From positions 278,001 through 342,000 of the forward strand of contig NZ_AP028127.1 of NCBI RefSeq assembly GCF_037076425.1: DNA of 64,000 nt. Reading direction: 5' to 3'. Made by a program: the position numbers and the translations under genes. Below are positions 10,873 through 19,870 of the stretch, piece after piece; positions within the stretch are counted from its first letter, which is position 1, and each line of letters begins with the position of its first letter. Origin of the DNA: Turicibacter faecis. Its GTDB lineage: Bacteria; Bacillota_I; Bacilli_A; MOL361; Turicibacteraceae. The notes below the pieces were generated by a model, which saw only the letters and a list, made by a program, of their open reading frames with translations, was not told the DNA's origin and did no database searches.

Positions 10873-11724
10873 TTGGATCATTCAACAATTGAACCGCTTA
10901 ATAGAGTATTTTTGCAACTTGGCCCACTTACGATTTATTGGTATGCTGTTTTTATCATGTCAGGGGTTGGCTTAGGCCTCTTTTTAGCAGTGCGTGAAGG
11001 GAAGAGAATGGGAATTGGATCAGAGTTTTTTTATGATCTCGTTACTTATGGATTACCTATCTCAATTGTGTGTGCTAGACTTTACTATGTTTTATTTAGT
11101 CTTGATTATTATTTAGCTAATCCAGGCGATATTATTAAAATTTGGCAAGGTGGATTAGCGATTCATGGTGGAGTAATTGGAGCAGTCATTTTTGGCTATA
11201 TGTTTTGTAAAAAGAGAAAGGTTAATTTTTGGCTAGTCGCTGATATCGCAGGGGCAAGCTTTCTTATTGCGCAGGCACTTGGGCGTTTCGGTAATTTTAT
11301 GAACCAAGAGGCGCACGGTGGAGCAGTTCCCGGATCAACGTTAGATGCTCAACGGGAGTTTTTAAAATCTTTATTTATTCCTGATTTTATTGTGAATAAT
11401 ATGTATATAAATGGGGTATATTATCATCCAACATTTTTATATGAATCTTTATGGAATATAATAGGTTTTTTAATTATTATTTTTATTCTCCGTAAACTAT
11501 CTCGTGTACTTGTTGGAGAGATTGCGGCTTTTTACGCTATCTGGTATTCGGTTGGACGTTATTTTATTGAAGGAATGAGAACAGATAGTCTAATGTTAAC
11601 AGATTCCATCAGGGTAGCACAGTTTATTTCATTAATGATTATCCTTGTTGTTTTTTCTATCGTGATTGGACGTCGCATGATGAAGAAGGAATTAATTTCA
11701 TATAGGAGCTTTTATAAATCATAA
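10873..11724 (+). CDS. lgt: Prolipoprotein diacylglyceryl transferase
   Basis: Lgt moves diacylglycerol from phosphatidylglycerol to the lipobox cysteine of prolipoproteins, the first step of lipoprotein maturation. The 283-residue integral membrane protein has about seven membrane segments and the family signature GRFGNFMNQEAHG. The early TIYWYAVFI and the GGLAIHGG motif also match. The start is TTG 10873 with GGAGGA at 10861-10866; no ATG is placed as well. It will act on the several lipoproteins encoded in this window (CamS, the DUF4358 protein, ABC binding proteins, the repeat lipoprotein). It lies between hprK and ppaX as in B. subtilis. Confidence 0.97.
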   Translation: MDHSTIEPLNRVFLQLGPLTIYWYAVFIMSGVGLGLFLAVREGKRMGIGSEFFYDLVTYGLPISIVCARLYYVLFSLDYYLANPGDIIKIWQGGLAIHGGVIGAVIFGYMFCKKRKVNFWLVADIAGASFLIAQALGRFGNFMNQEAHGGAVPGSTLDAQREFLKSLFIPDFIVNNMYINGVYYHPTFLYESLWNIIGFLIIIFILRKLSRVLVGEIAAFYAIWYSVGRYFIEGMRTDSLMLTDSIRVAQFISLMIILVVFSIVIGRRMMKKELISYRSFYKS

Positions 11725-11774
11725 GTCTTGGAATCGATGAGATTTCAATCTATTTAGGAGGTGTGATAGAAGGG

Positions 11775-12422
11775 ATGTTAAAGGCTGTTTTATTTGATTT
11801 GGATGGAACGTTAGTTAATACAAATCACCTGATCTTTAATTCTTTTAGACAGGCATTTTCGGAATTAATGAGTCATCGTGTATTAAGTGATGAGGAAATT
11901 ATGGACTGTATCGGTCCGACTCTTCATCAAACGGGTGAGAAGTATTTTCAAGATAATGCGGAGCAATTTGTTCATTGCTATCGTAAATATTATCAACAAG
12001 ATCATGATGAGATGATTGAGGCATTTCCGGGAATTGTCGGGATGTTGCAGATGCTTCAAGAAATGGGATTAAAATTAGTCATTGTGACTTCAAAAAAACG
12101 TGACATGGCGATTAAGGGATTATCTTATTTGAATTTGCTCTCATTTTTCGATTTAATTGTGTCATCTGACGACGTAACAAATCCTAAGCCACATCAGGAA
12201 CCAATTCAACGCGTGTTAGATTACTATCATTTTTCGGTTGATGAATGTTTAATGGTTGGGGATAATTCGCATGATATTGAATGTGCTCATGCTGCAGGTG
12301 TGAGGAGTGTTGCGGTAGGATGGGCAATGCGAGGTTCGGATTATTTGAAAACGTATCATCCGACTTATATAATTAATGAGGCAAAGGAATTAGTTGATAT
12401 TGTTAAAAAGGAAGGGATATAG
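11775..12422 (+). CDS. ppaX: Pyrophosphatase PpaX (HAD family)
   Basis: This 215-residue HAD hydrolase has the nucleophile motif DLDGT near the N-terminus, a motif II threonine (VTSKK) and [10 protein letters not shown] as motif IV. Its length and position after hprK-lgt match PpaX, which hydrolyses the PPi produced when HprK/P dephosphorylates HPr-Ser46-P. A phosphoglycolate phosphatase-like activity is the main alternative from sequence alone. The frame is open to a GTG at 11763, but that codon lies inside the AGGAGGTG ribosome site, so ATG 11775 is the start. trxB begins one base after the stop. Confidence 0.88.
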   Translation: MLKAVLFDLDGTLVNTNHLIFNSFRQAFSELMSHRVLSDEEIMDCIGPTLHQTGEKYFQDNAEQFVHCYRKYYQQDHDEMIEAFPGIVGMLQMLQEMGLKLVIVTSKKRDMAIKGLSYLNLLSFFDLIVSSDDVTNPKPHQEPIQRVLDYYHFSVDECLMVGDNSHDIECAHAAGVRSVAVGWAMRGSDYLKTYHPTYIINEAKELVDIVKKEGI

Positions 12423-12423
12423 A

Positions 12424-13353
12424 ATGGAAAAGATTTATGATTTAGCTATTATTGGCGCGGGGCCAGCAGGGATGACTGCTGCAATTTACGCGGCACGTGC
12501 AAGTTTATCAGTTGTAATGATTGAGCGAGGTGCACCGGGTGGGCAAATGGTGAATACATTTGAGATTGAGAACTATACCGGTTTTGAAAAAATTTCGGGT
12601 CCTGAGTTATCGATGAAGATGTTTGAACACGCTCAAGCGGCTGGGGCTGAATATGCATATGGCAATGTAGAGAATATTAGTTTAGGTGATGATGACATTA
12701 AGATTATTGATTGTGGGGATCATCATATTAAAGCACAGACAGTTATTGTGGCAACGGGAACTAAACACCGATTATTGAATGTGCCAGGAGAAAGTGAGTT
12801 ATCTGGCCGCGGTATTTCTTGGTGTGCGGTTTGTGATGGTGCTTTCTTCCGTGGGAAAAAAGTAGCCGTTATTGGTGGGGGTGATTCCGCAATTGAGGAA
12901 GCTATTTATTTGGCGGGACTTGTTGAAAAGGTTGTTGTTATTCATCGCCGTGATGAGCTACGTGCACAAAAGATTTTACAAGAAAGAGCTTTCGCAGATG
13001 ACAAAATTGAGTTCGTATGGGATTCCGTTGTAGAAGAGTTTGTAAATAAAGATGGAAAGTTAGGCGGAGTTAAGGTTAAGAACGTAAAAACAGATGAAGT
13101 ATCTAGTATTGAAGCAGACGGTGCCTTCATCTATATTGGTCTAGACCCAATCACTGATATGATTAAAGAGTTAGAAGTGACAGATGAGGCTGGATATATT
13201 GTAGTGGACCATTCAATGATGACACCGGTTCCGGGAGTTTTTGCAGCGGGAGATGTTATTAGTAAAGAACTTCGTCAAGTTGTTACTGCTGTAAATGACG
13301 GTGCCATTGCAGCGCAGTCGGCATTTAAATATATTGAAACGAAATTAAGATAA
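12424..13353 (+). CDS. trxB: Thioredoxin reductase
   Basis: TrxB is the FAD- and NADPH-dependent reductase that keeps thioredoxin reduced. The 309-residue protein has the FAD-binding GAGPAGM near residue 10, the redox-active CAVC motif, the NADPH-binding [10 protein letters not shown] and the C-terminal FAD motif GVFAAGDV. The start is ATG 12424 with AGGAAGGG just upstream; the frame extends further up but only into ppaX. It follows ppaX by one base, so the pair is translationally linked. The terminator-like hairpin after it (13381-13423) belongs to the left end of an inserted IS element. Confidence 0.96.
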   Translation: MEKIYDLAIIGAGPAGMTAAIYAARASLSVVMIERGAPGGQMVNTFEIENYTGFEKISGPELSMKMFEHAQAAGAEYAYGNVENISLGDDDIKIIDCGDHHIKAQTVIVATGTKHRLLNVPGESELSGRGISWCAVCDGAFFRGKKVAVIGGGDSAIEEAIYLAGLVEKVVVIHRRDELRAQKILQERAFADDKIEFVWDSVVEEFVNKDGKLGGVKVKNVKTDEVSSIEADGAFIYIGLDPITDMIKELEVTDEAGYIVVDHSMMTPVPGVFAAGDVISKELRQVVTAVNDGAIAAQSAFKYIETKLR

Positions 13354-13376
13354 CTAATACTAATAAAAAAGTAAAA

Positions 13377-13398
13377 TGTACCCTAGAGAGTAGACAAA
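13377..13398 (+). repeat. Left inverted repeat of the IS3-family element
   Basis: TGTACCCT then 8 unmatched bases then GACAAA; 14 of 22 positions match the right end in inverted orientation. Confidence 0.85.
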
Positions 13399-13466
13399 TA
13401 AAAAAAGTCTACCTTCTAGGGCCTTTTTGTTATAATATTAACTATTAGATTTTAGGAGGATTTTAA

Positions 13467-13877
13467 ATGAGCAAGAAGTTATTTACACCACAAGAGATTG
13501 AACAACTCAAACAAAACGAATATGTTAAGTCAGTATCTGAAAAAGGGATTACTTATACGAAAGAATTTAAGGAGAACTTTATTATGATGAGCGAGAAAGG
13601 AAAGTTTCCGCGAGAGATATTCGAATACTATGGATTTAATGTTACGGTGCTTGGCATGCAGCGTGTGAATTCTGCAGCTAAACGTTGGAAACAAGCCTTT
13701 AAAACCCAGGGCCCATTAGGATTGGATGATAGTCGTACTAAGAATTCTGGAAGGTCCCTAAAACGAGAGTTAACGCTAGAAGAACAATTATTACGCACGC
13801 AGGCTGAATTAGAAGTTTTAAAGATTGAGAACGAATTATTAAAAAAGTTGAGACTCATGAGAAAAATGCTCGAATAG
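13467..13877 (+). CDS. IS3-family OrfA (helix-turn-helix protein)
   Basis: This 136-residue protein starts at ATG 13467 with an AGGAGG site. The middle has a helix-turn-helix region, and the C-terminus has a leucine-zipper-like coiled coil (EEQLLRTQAELEVLKIENELL). IS3 OrfA proteins bind the IS ends and modulate transposition. Near its end the codons TTA AAA AAG contain the slippery heptamer A-AAA-AAG. A -1 slip there fuses OrfA to OrfB to give the active transposase, whereas normal reading stops at 13875-13877. Confidence 0.92.
   Translation: MSKKLFTPQEIEQLKQNEYVKSVSEKGITYTKEFKENFIMMSEKGKFPREIFEYYGFNVTVLGMQRVNSAAKRWKQAFKTQGPLGLDDSRTKNSGRSLKRELTLEEQLLRTQAELEVLKIENELLKKLRLMRKMLE
13841..13847 (+). 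promoter_or_regulatory. Programmed -1 frameshift site (A AAA AAG)
   Basis: The heptamer is in the correct phase with orfA (TTA AAA AAG). The -1 frame continues without a stop through VETHEKNARIVSKEV into the orfB frame. This is the classical IS3 arrangement. Confidence 0.88.
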
Positions 13878-13900
13878 TCTCTAAAGAAGTAAAGTTTCAA

Positions 13901-14797
13901 ATGATTCATCAAGTAGTGAATCAGACATCAACTAAATTTAAATCTTTAATTTCTCATTTATGCGATAGTCTTGGTGTTTCAAGATCAGGTTATTATCGTT
14001 ATTTTTCGTTATGTGCTGAAGAAGCTCGTTTAAAGCGATTAAAGGAGGAACAACATCGTTTAGAAGTTATTCAAAAGGCCATTTGTTTTAAGGGACGAAA
14101 AAACAAGGGAATTCGCCAAGTAGCGATGGTTCTTAAAGGGGAATTCAACATTATCTTTAACCTAAAATCTATTCATCGAATCATGAAAAAGTATGGACTA
14201 TTGAGTCAAGTTCGTCGAAGCAATCCCTATCGTAAACTCGCTAAAGCGACACAAGCACATCGTGTCTGTCCAAATCTTGTTAATCGTCAATTTAGGCCAT
14301 TAGAACCTTATAAAGTTCTATTAACCGATATCACTTATTTAAAATATGGAAAGGGTCAGACTGCCTATCTCTCGACCATCTTAGATAGTGCAACAAATGA
14401 AGTTTTAGCTTTTCAATTAAGTGAGCATTTAAAGATAGATTTTGTTCTCCAAACACTGAACCAACTTCAAGAAAATCCGACTGTCCAATTAACGAAGGAA
14501 ACGATTATTCACTCCGATCAGGGCGTGCATTATACGAGTCCGCAATTTTCGAATCAATTAAAGGAATTAGGAATTCAACAATCAATGTCTAGGAAGGGGA
14601 ATTGTTGGGATAACGCTCCACAAGAATCATTTTTTGGGCATCTAAAAGATGAAGCAGATATAACCAATCAACTGACATTTGATGATTTACTCATTGAAAT
14701 TGAAGAATATATAGATTATCATAACAACTTTAGATATCAATGGAATTTAAAAAAGCTGACTCCTGTAGGATACAGAAATCAGCTTCAAGTTGCTTAG
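13901..14797 (+). CDS. IS3-family OrfB transposase (DDE integrase core)
   Basis: The 298-residue frame has the N-terminal HTH_21-type region (SRSGYYRY) and the rve integrase core. The DDE residues are visible in LLTDITYLKYG, IHSDQGVHYTS and the N..CWDNAPQESFFGHLK segment. ATG 13901 is only the first ATG; the frame is open upstream to the frameshift site at 13841-13847, so the natural product is probably an OrfAB fusion of about 440 residues. No disabling mutation is visible, so the element may be active. Confidence 0.93.
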   Translation: MIHQVVNQTSTKFKSLISHLCDSLGVSRSGYYRYFSLCAEEARLKRLKEEQHRLEVIQKAICFKGRKNKGIRQVAMVLKGEFNIIFNLKSIHRIMKKYGLLSQVRRSNPYRKLAKATQAHRVCPNLVNRQFRPLEPYKVLLTDITYLKYGKGQTAYLSTILDSATNEVLAFQLSEHLKIDFVLQTLNQLQENPTVQLTKETIIHSDQGVHYTSPQFSNQLKELGIQQSMSRKGNCWDNAPQESFFGHLKDEADITNQLTFDDLLIEIEEYIDYHNNFRYQWNLKKLTPVGYRNQLQVA

Positions 14798-14806
14798 GTT
14801 TTTTTC

Positions 14807-14828
14807 TTTGTCCTTGACAAAGGGTACA
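14807..14828 (-). repeat. Right inverted repeat of the IS3-family element
   Basis: TTTGTC, 8 bases, AGGGTACA: the inverted counterpart of the left end. Confidence 0.85.
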
Positions 14829-14961
14829 GATTAAAATGGGATTGTAGGTAATCGAAAATAGTTATTCTTTTTTTTAGATTAAAAGTAGGATACCGACATA
14901 TAATATAGAGTTGTTAGAATCAACGTTGTCAATATCATTTTTCCTATTTCGCTCGGATGTG

Positions 14962-14970
14962 TGATATAAT
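14962..14970 (+). promoter_or_regulatory. Extended -10 promoter of the nudix-rapZ operon
   Basis: TGATATAAT fits the TGnTATAAT extended -10 form. It lies 25 bases before ATG 14996 and shows that upstream in-frame codons such as ATG 14957 cannot be the start. Confidence 0.65.
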
Positions 14971-14995
14971 AGCGATAGTGGAAGAGGGTGGAATA

Positions 14996-15472
14996 ATGCG
15001 TGTCGTAAACAGTTTATTGCTAAAAGATGACAAAATATTGTTGTTATTTAAACAAAGTCGTCAAAAATGGTTTTTACCAGGTGGGAAAGCCGAATTTAGC
15101 GAAAATGTTATTCAAACGGGAATAAGGGAATTTTTTGAGGAGTCTGGCCTTCAATTACAGCACGTTAGCCTTGGTGCCGTGACGACGGTTGTAGTCGAAG
15201 AGGCTGAAGGACAAAAGGAATGGATGTTATACACAATTAAAGGGACCGATGCCGATGGCTCATTACAAGAGGTTAATCGCGAAGGCATTTTAAAGTGGCA
15301 TGATGTAGGTGAGTTAGATCATTTACCGATGTTTGAAGGTGATCGTTTTATCATTAAGCATTTAATTCATCACGATGAACCCATCGTATCGACACAGTTT
15401 TATACTTCGACTTATGAACTAATTAAGGTTATATCAAGTTACGATGTTGAGGATAAAGAAGTTTTAAGTTAA
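14996..15472 (+). CDS. Nudix hydrolase (YvcI-like)
   Basis: This 158-residue protein has a perfect Nudix box: G, five residues, E, seven residues, REFFEESGL (within GGKAEFSE...EESGL). The family hydrolyses nucleoside diphosphates linked to another moiety, and the substrate cannot be read from sequence. It stands directly before rapZ-yvcK-whiA, the place of YvcI in B. subtilis. The frame is open up to 14957, but that codon is upstream of the promoter -10. ATG 14996 follows AGAGGGTGG and is the start. rapZ begins 27 nt after the stop. Confidence 0.88.
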   Translation: MRVVNSLLLKDDKILLLFKQSRQKWFLPGGKAEFSENVIQTGIREFFEESGLQLQHVSLGAVTTVVVEEAEGQKEWMLYTIKGTDADGSLQEVNREGILKWHDVGELDHLPMFEGDRFIIKHLIHHDEPIVSTQFYTSTYELIKVISSYDVEDKEVLS

Positions 15473-15499
15473 CGAATGAAAATGAAGGGGTGTGCTTAG

Positions 15500-16369
15500 A
15501 TGAAGAAAATTAATTTATTAATTGTAACCGGAATGAGTGGTGCCGGGAAGAGTGTCGTTTTAAATAGTCTCGAAGACGTTGGTTATCATTGTATTGATAA
15601 TTTTCCACCGAAACTGTTACCTAAATTAACAGATTTAATTATGGGGACCAGTGAACATGTAGTTAATTTAGCGGTGGTTATTGATTTACGTTCATTGGAT
15701 TTTGATTCTATCGATGAGATGTTATACTTTTTACAAGATAGTCACTATGTGAATGTTCATGTTCTATACTTAGATGCGAATGATGAGACGTTAGTGAAGC
15801 GATATAAGGAAACACGTCGAACACATCCGTTATCAAGAGATACCAACTTATTAGATGGAATTCATAAGGAACGTAAATTACTAAAACCTATTTTTGATAT
15901 TTCTGATTTTAAAATTGATACGACGGGTTTACCAGCAAAAGAATTAAAGAAACAAATCATTACGAAGTATGGGAATATCGATAAGGATTATTTTAGCGTA
16001 ACATTTATGTCGTTTGGATTTAAACATGGGACACCGATTGACACAGATATTATGTTCGATGTTCGATTTTTACCTAATCCATTTTATATTGAGGAGATGC
16101 GTCCACAAACCGGGCTTGATGAAAGTGTTTATGAGTATGTCATGGGGTTTGAGGAGACCACAACATTTTTATCGAAATTGACTGATTTATTGCAATTTTT
16201 AATTCCAAAATATAAAGCGGAAGGAAAATCTCAAGTTATTATAGGAATTGGGTGCACGGGTGGACAACACCGATCAGTGGCAATTGCGGAGTATTTATCT
16301 CACGCATTTGAACATGACTATGCGACGAATGCCACACATCGGGATATTCATCGTGCGTATAAAAAGTAG
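15500..16369 (+). CDS. rapZ: RapZ/YvcJ nucleotide-binding protein
   Basis: The 289-residue length is standard. The P-loop GMSGAGKS is at residues 11-18, and the C-terminal half has the conserved GIGCTGGQHRSVAIAEYL. In E. coli RapZ is an RNase E adapter that controls GlmS through small RNAs. In B. subtilis YvcJ is a GTPase-like protein affecting competence and binds nucleotides such as UDP-GlcNAc. It starts at an ATG behind GAAGGGG and is followed by yvcK after 11 nt. The operon nudix-rapZ-yvcK-whiA is a standard Bacillota block. Confidence 0.96.
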   Translation: MKKINLLIVTGMSGAGKSVVLNSLEDVGYHCIDNFPPKLLPKLTDLIMGTSEHVVNLAVVIDLRSLDFDSIDEMLYFLQDSHYVNVHVLYLDANDETLVKRYKETRRTHPLSRDTNLLDGIHKERKLLKPIFDISDFKIDTTGLPAKELKKQIITKYGNIDKDYFSVTFMSFGFKHGTPIDTDIMFDVRFLPNPFYIEEMRPQTGLDESVYEYVMGFEETTTFLSKLTDLLQFLIPKYKAEGKSQVIIGIGCTGGQHRSVAIAEYLSHAFEHDYATNATHRDIHRAYKK

Positions 16370-16380
16370 GGGGAAGCATT

Positions 16381-17361
16381 ATGGCAGAATATGATTTAAA
16401 AGTAGCGGTTATTGGAGGGGGAACGGGCCTTTCAACGATATTAAGGGGACTAAAACGATATCCTATTGATTTAACTGCTATTGTAACAGTAGCCGACGAT
16501 GGGGGGAGTTCGGGAAGTTTGAGAACGGATTTCGATGTTCCCCCTCCGGGGGATATTAGAAATGTACTCGTAGCTTTATCAGAGGTAGAGCCTCTTGTGC
16601 AGGAGTTATTTCAATATCGATTTACTGGTCAAACCGATTTGGCGGGACATCCTACCGGAAATTTATTAATCGCAGCGATGACCAATATTACTGGAGATTT
16701 TGCATCTGCTATTCAAAAGTTGAGCGAAGTATTAAAAGTTCGAGGATGCGTATTACCAGTATGTAACACTCCGTTATGCTTGTGTGCGGAGTATGATGAT
16801 GGTACAATCATTCAAGGCGAATCACTTATCCCGACTGTTGATAAAAAAATTAAACGGGTTTATTATACTAAAAAGGATGCAAGGGCACTTGAAGAGGCTG
16901 TTGAAGCTATTATGGAGGCCGATTTAGTTCTACTTGGTCCAGGAAGTTTATATACAAGTATTATTCCTAATTTATTATTTAGTGAGATTTCTGATGCTTT
17001 GGTTAAAACATCTGCTGAATGTGTCTATTGTTGCAATATTATGACTCAACCCGGTGAAACAAATGGATATACGGCTTCTGATCATGTGCGTGCGCTTCAT
17101 GAACATGCAGGTGCAAGCTTTGTTGATAAGATTATTGTGAACGATGAGGAACTTGATACTGAGACATATGAGCGTTATTATGATCAAAAATCGGATATTG
17201 TTATAATCGATGAATGTAATCTTCAAGAAATGAATATTGAGATTATTAAAAGTCGTTTAGTTTCATATAACAGTGTAGGGGAGGTACGCCATAACGCTAA
17301 AAAAGTAGCGGCAACTATCTTTTCGCTACTATTAGATATCGAGGAAAAAAGGGAGGGGTGA
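16381..17361 (+). CDS. yvcK: YvcK family gluconeogenesis/morphogenesis factor
   Basis: The 326-residue protein belongs to the CofD-like family. It has the N-terminal GGGTGLSTILRGLK phosphate-binding loop and ADDGGSSG, both typical. In B. subtilis YvcK binds UDP-sugars, is required on gluconeogenic carbon sources and affects cell shape through PBP1 placement. The CofD transferase reaction itself is not expected. ATG 16381 follows GGGGGAAG. The stop overlaps the whiA ribosome site, so the two are translationally coupled. Confidence 0.95.
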   Translation: MAEYDLKVAVIGGGTGLSTILRGLKRYPIDLTAIVTVADDGGSSGSLRTDFDVPPPGDIRNVLVALSEVEPLVQELFQYRFTGQTDLAGHPTGNLLIAAMTNITGDFASAIQKLSEVLKVRGCVLPVCNTPLCLCAEYDDGTIIQGESLIPTVDKKIKRVYYTKKDARALEEAVEAIMEADLVLLGPGSLYTSIIPNLLFSEISDALVKTSAECVYCCNIMTQPGETNGYTASDHVRALHEHAGASFVDKIIVNDEELDTETYERYYDQKSDIVIIDECNLQEMNIEIIKSRLVSYNSVGEVRHNAKKVAATIFSLLLDIEEKREG

Positions 17362-17365
17362 TACC

Positions 17366-18325
17366 ATGTCATTCGCTTCTGAAACAAAAAAAGAATTAGT
17401 TCAAATACAATCAGATGATTGTTGTGCAAAGTCTGAATTATCGGCATTGATTCGGATGAACGGTGTGATTTCGTTATCGAGTAAAGGTTTAGTTTTGGAC
17501 TTTGCGACCGAAAATGCTGCGATTGCCAGGAGAACTTTACAATTAATTAAGCAATTGTTTGATACAGAGGTAGATTTACTATCTCGAAAAAAAATGCAAC
17601 TTAAGAAAAATAATGTTTATATTATTCGTATTAAGAAAAATGCCCGCGAAATTGCGACGGAGTTAGGGATTATGTCAGATACCGGCTTTGTTTTAGGAAT
17701 TGCTAAACATTTAATAGAATATGATTGCTGTAAAAGAGCTTATTTACGTGGAGCTTTTTTAGCAGGTGGATCAGTAAATAATCCGGAGACCTCCTCTTAT
17801 CATTTTGAAATTTGTACGCTTGATGAAGAGCATGCAGAGGATTTAAAGGATCTGCTTAATGTTTTTGACTTAAATGCTCGTGTTCTTCAAAGAAAGAAGG
17901 GTTATATTACTTATATTAAAGAGGCCGAGAAAATTAGCGATTTTTTAAGAGCGATTGAAGCATATAATGCCGTACTAAACTTTGAGGATGTTCGTATTTT
18001 TAGGGATATTAGAAATTCAGAGAATCGTTTGAATAATTGCGAGATTGCTAATGAAACGAAGACAATTGCTGCTGCAAAGCGCCAAATTGATAATATTGAA
18101 CTAATAGACTTTGTTTACGGAATTAATTCATTGCCGGAACGTTTGCAATATGTTGCTAGACTCAGACTAGAATTTCCTGAGGAGAATTTAACGTATTTAA
18201 GTGAAGTTGCAACGCAACGCGGGATGAAATTGACAAAATCAGGAATTAATCATCGAATGAGAAAGTTAACAGAAATGGCCGAAGAAATTCGTGAAAATCA
18301 GCAAAAACGAGCTGAACAAAATTAA
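17366..18325 (+). CDS. whiA: WhiA DNA-binding protein
   Basis: This 319-residue protein starts with the conserved SFASETKKEL. It has the degenerate LAGLIDADG homing-endonuclease fold (about residues 15-215, with YLRGAFLAGGSVNNP) and a C-terminal helix-turn-helix (LTYLSEVATQRGMKLTKSGINHRMRKL). In Streptomyces WhiA controls sporulation genes; in B. subtilis it affects cell division and chromosome segregation without clear transcription targets. The ribosome site GGGAGGGGTG overlaps the yvcK stop. In Bacillus crh would follow; here a terminator and an IS element follow. Confidence 0.96.
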   Translation: MSFASETKKELVQIQSDDCCAKSELSALIRMNGVISLSSKGLVLDFATENAAIARRTLQLIKQLFDTEVDLLSRKKMQLKKNNVYIIRIKKNAREIATELGIMSDTGFVLGIAKHLIEYDCCKRAYLRGAFLAGGSVNNPETSSYHFEICTLDEEHAEDLKDLLNVFDLNARVLQRKKGYITYIKEAEKISDFLRAIEAYNAVLNFEDVRIFRDIRNSENRLNNCEIANETKTIAAAKRQIDNIELIDFVYGINSLPERLQYVARLRLEFPEENLTYLSEVATQRGMKLTKSGINHRMRKLTEMAEEIRENQQKRAEQN

Positions 18326-18376
18326 ACTAAAGTGAGATGATTCTTATTAGTTGTTTCCAATTAGAAACAAAAAGTT

Positions 18377-18417
18377 AAACCTTATTCATGTACAATGTGT
18401 ATGAATAAGGTTTTTTT
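18377..18417 (+). terminator. Terminator after whiA
   Basis: AACCTTATTCAT pairs with ATGAATAAGGTT around an 11-nt loop, followed by T. The T tract runs directly into the target duplication of the next IS element. Confidence 0.9.
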
Positions 18418-18423
18418 AGAATA
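18417..18423 (+). repeat. Target site duplication, left copy (TAGAATA)
   Basis: TAGAATA directly precedes the left inverted repeat; the same 7-mer follows the right repeat at 19798-19804. Confidence 0.8.
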
Positions 18424-18437
18424 CTATTAATGTGCAA
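18424..18437 (+). repeat. Left inverted repeat of the IS4-family element
   Basis: CTATTAATGTGCAA, the exact reverse complement of 19784-19797. Confidence 0.88.
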
Positions 18438-18553
18438 AACTACTTCCAATTAATTTCCAGCTATAAAATACCAGTAAAAAAAGAAAAAACATTAACTTAA
18501 ATCCCTGTATAATTAAGTCTCCTACAACCAATTAACGAGGGGGAATTAAGTTA

Positions 18554-19742
18554 ATGTTCATGGATAGTATTATATCAGATTCAAATTCAATTTTCAAATT
18601 TTTAAAACAACTTGATTTAGATTTATTCTTATCTAAACCTCAGTTTAATCATGTTAACCAGTTTCTAAACTTGATGATTCAGGAAAATTATCAGGGGAAA
18701 ATCTCTGCCGTTAAACACTGTCATCGGACAAGTTTTGGACGATTTTTAACGGATAGTCCTTGGGATGAGGAGGCGATCAGTCACCAGATTCAAACCTATG
18801 TTTTATCCTGTATCTATCAGCGTTCTTATCAAACTCAACAACCTATTTACGTGATGGTTGATGATACGACTTGTGTTAAAACTAAACCTTCGTCACGGGC
18901 AACACATCCTATTCAAGGATGTAGCTGGCACTTTTCTCATCTTCATCATCAACACGTTTATGGTCATCAATTTGTCGCCTTGATGCTTCAATGTGAGGAT
19001 TTAATTCTTCCTTATCAAATCATTCCCTATGAAAAAGAGAAACAGAGTAAAATCGAACTCGTTCGAAGAGCTCTGATGGAATTACCCAAACCTCCCTATA
19101 AAGGCTATGTCTTAGCGGATAGTTGGTATACGTGTGAAGCTCTCCTTCAAACGGCTAAGCAAGTCGGGTTTCATTATTTAGGAGCGATTAAAACGAATCG
19201 AATCATTCTTCCTAAAGGTTACCGTCCCAACGGAATTCAACTGAAACAATTTGCGAAAACATTATCCCTTCATGATCTCGACTTAGTGACCGTCGGATCT
19301 GAGCGTTATTATACGTATCTATATAAGGGACGAATAAGAGGGGGACATGTCGTCCAAATCATTTTAAGTTCGCCAAACGGCTCCTTTGGAAGAAAAAGCT
19401 TTACGTTGTTTTATGAGTCATGATTTGAAAATGTCTGCCAAACAACTACTTAAACACTATACTAAACGTTGGCCTATTGAAATTTTCTTCCGAGAAGTGA
19501 AGCAAAATTTCGGAATGGGGAACTATCAAATTCGAACTTTACAAGGGATTAAACGATTGATGTTAATGATTCAATTCGTTTACCTTTATTTAAAACGAAT
19601 AACGTTAAATAATCGTTGTTTGGGTGACAGTTTACGCCAGTGTCAACGAAAGCAAAAACAAGAATTAGTGAAATTAATTTATCATAAAGCTCAAAAAGGT
19701 GTGGAATTAAAAACCATTTTTGAAGAGTTGAAAATTGCATAG
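18554..19742 (+). pseudogene. IS4-family DDE transposase, frameshifted
   Basis: The first frame (18554-19423, 289 residues) carries the first two catalytic aspartates, in VMVDDTTCVK and VLADSWYT. The last part is in another frame (up to 19742) and carries the IS4 signature Y-x2-R-x3-E-x6-K within YTKRWPIEIFFREVK. The frames overlap at 19386-19423. Removing one G near 19379-19380 would restore PNAPLEEKALRCFMSHD and a protein of about 395 residues. A single-base insertion, or a sequencing error, is therefore the simplest cause. Programmed frameshifting is less likely because no slippery heptamer stands there. Confidence 0.87.
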
Positions 19743-19783
19743 GGTAAGTGTATTTTCATTCCTTGGAAAATTTTTCTTAAAAA

Positions 19784-19797
19784 TTGCACATTAATAG
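19784..19797 (-). repeat. Right inverted repeat of the IS4-family element
   Basis: TTGCACATTAATAG, the exact reverse complement of the left end. Confidence 0.88.
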
Positions 19798-19804
19798 TAG
19801 AATA
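19798..19804 (+). repeat. Target site duplication, right copy (TAGAATA)
   Basis: Identical to 18417-18423. Confidence 0.8.
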
Positions 19805-19870
19805 TAAGAAAAGCTTGGATAAAAAATATTTAATTAGAGATAATAAAAAATGTTTTTGTCTGAAAAAAAT

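Larger units (their letters stand above)
13377..14828 (+). mobile_element. Complete IS3-family insertion sequence
   Basis: The 1452-bp element is bounded by imperfect inverted repeats. Left end: TGTACCCT, 8 nt, GACAAA. Right end, reverse complement: TGTACCCT, 8 nt, GACAAA. Inside are overlapping orfA and orfB with a frameshift signal and an intact DDE triad. No target duplication is visible at the ends I assign. It sits between trxB and the nudix-rapZ operon, possibly separating two groups that are near each other in Bacillus. The left end carries a strong hairpin (CCCTAGA..GTAGAC with GTCTAC..TCTAGGG) that could block read-through into orfA. Confidence 0.92.
18424..19797 (+). mobile_element. 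IS4-family insertion sequence with broken transposase
   Basis: The 1374-bp element has perfect 14-bp inverted ends (CTATTAATGTGCAA at 18424-18437, TTGCACATTAATAG at 19784-19797) and 7-bp target duplications TAGAATA. It has inserted at the T tract of the whiA terminator. The single transposase reading frame is split by one frameshift. The preserved ends and duplication suggest a fairly recent insertion. Confidence 0.9.

Noticed and set aside
11763-11774. GTG 11763 as ppaX start
   Set aside because: It is part of the Shine-Dalgarno serving ATG 11775.
14957-14995. ATG 14957 as start of the Nudix protein
   Set aside because: It lies upstream of the -10 box; ATG 14996 has the ribosome site.
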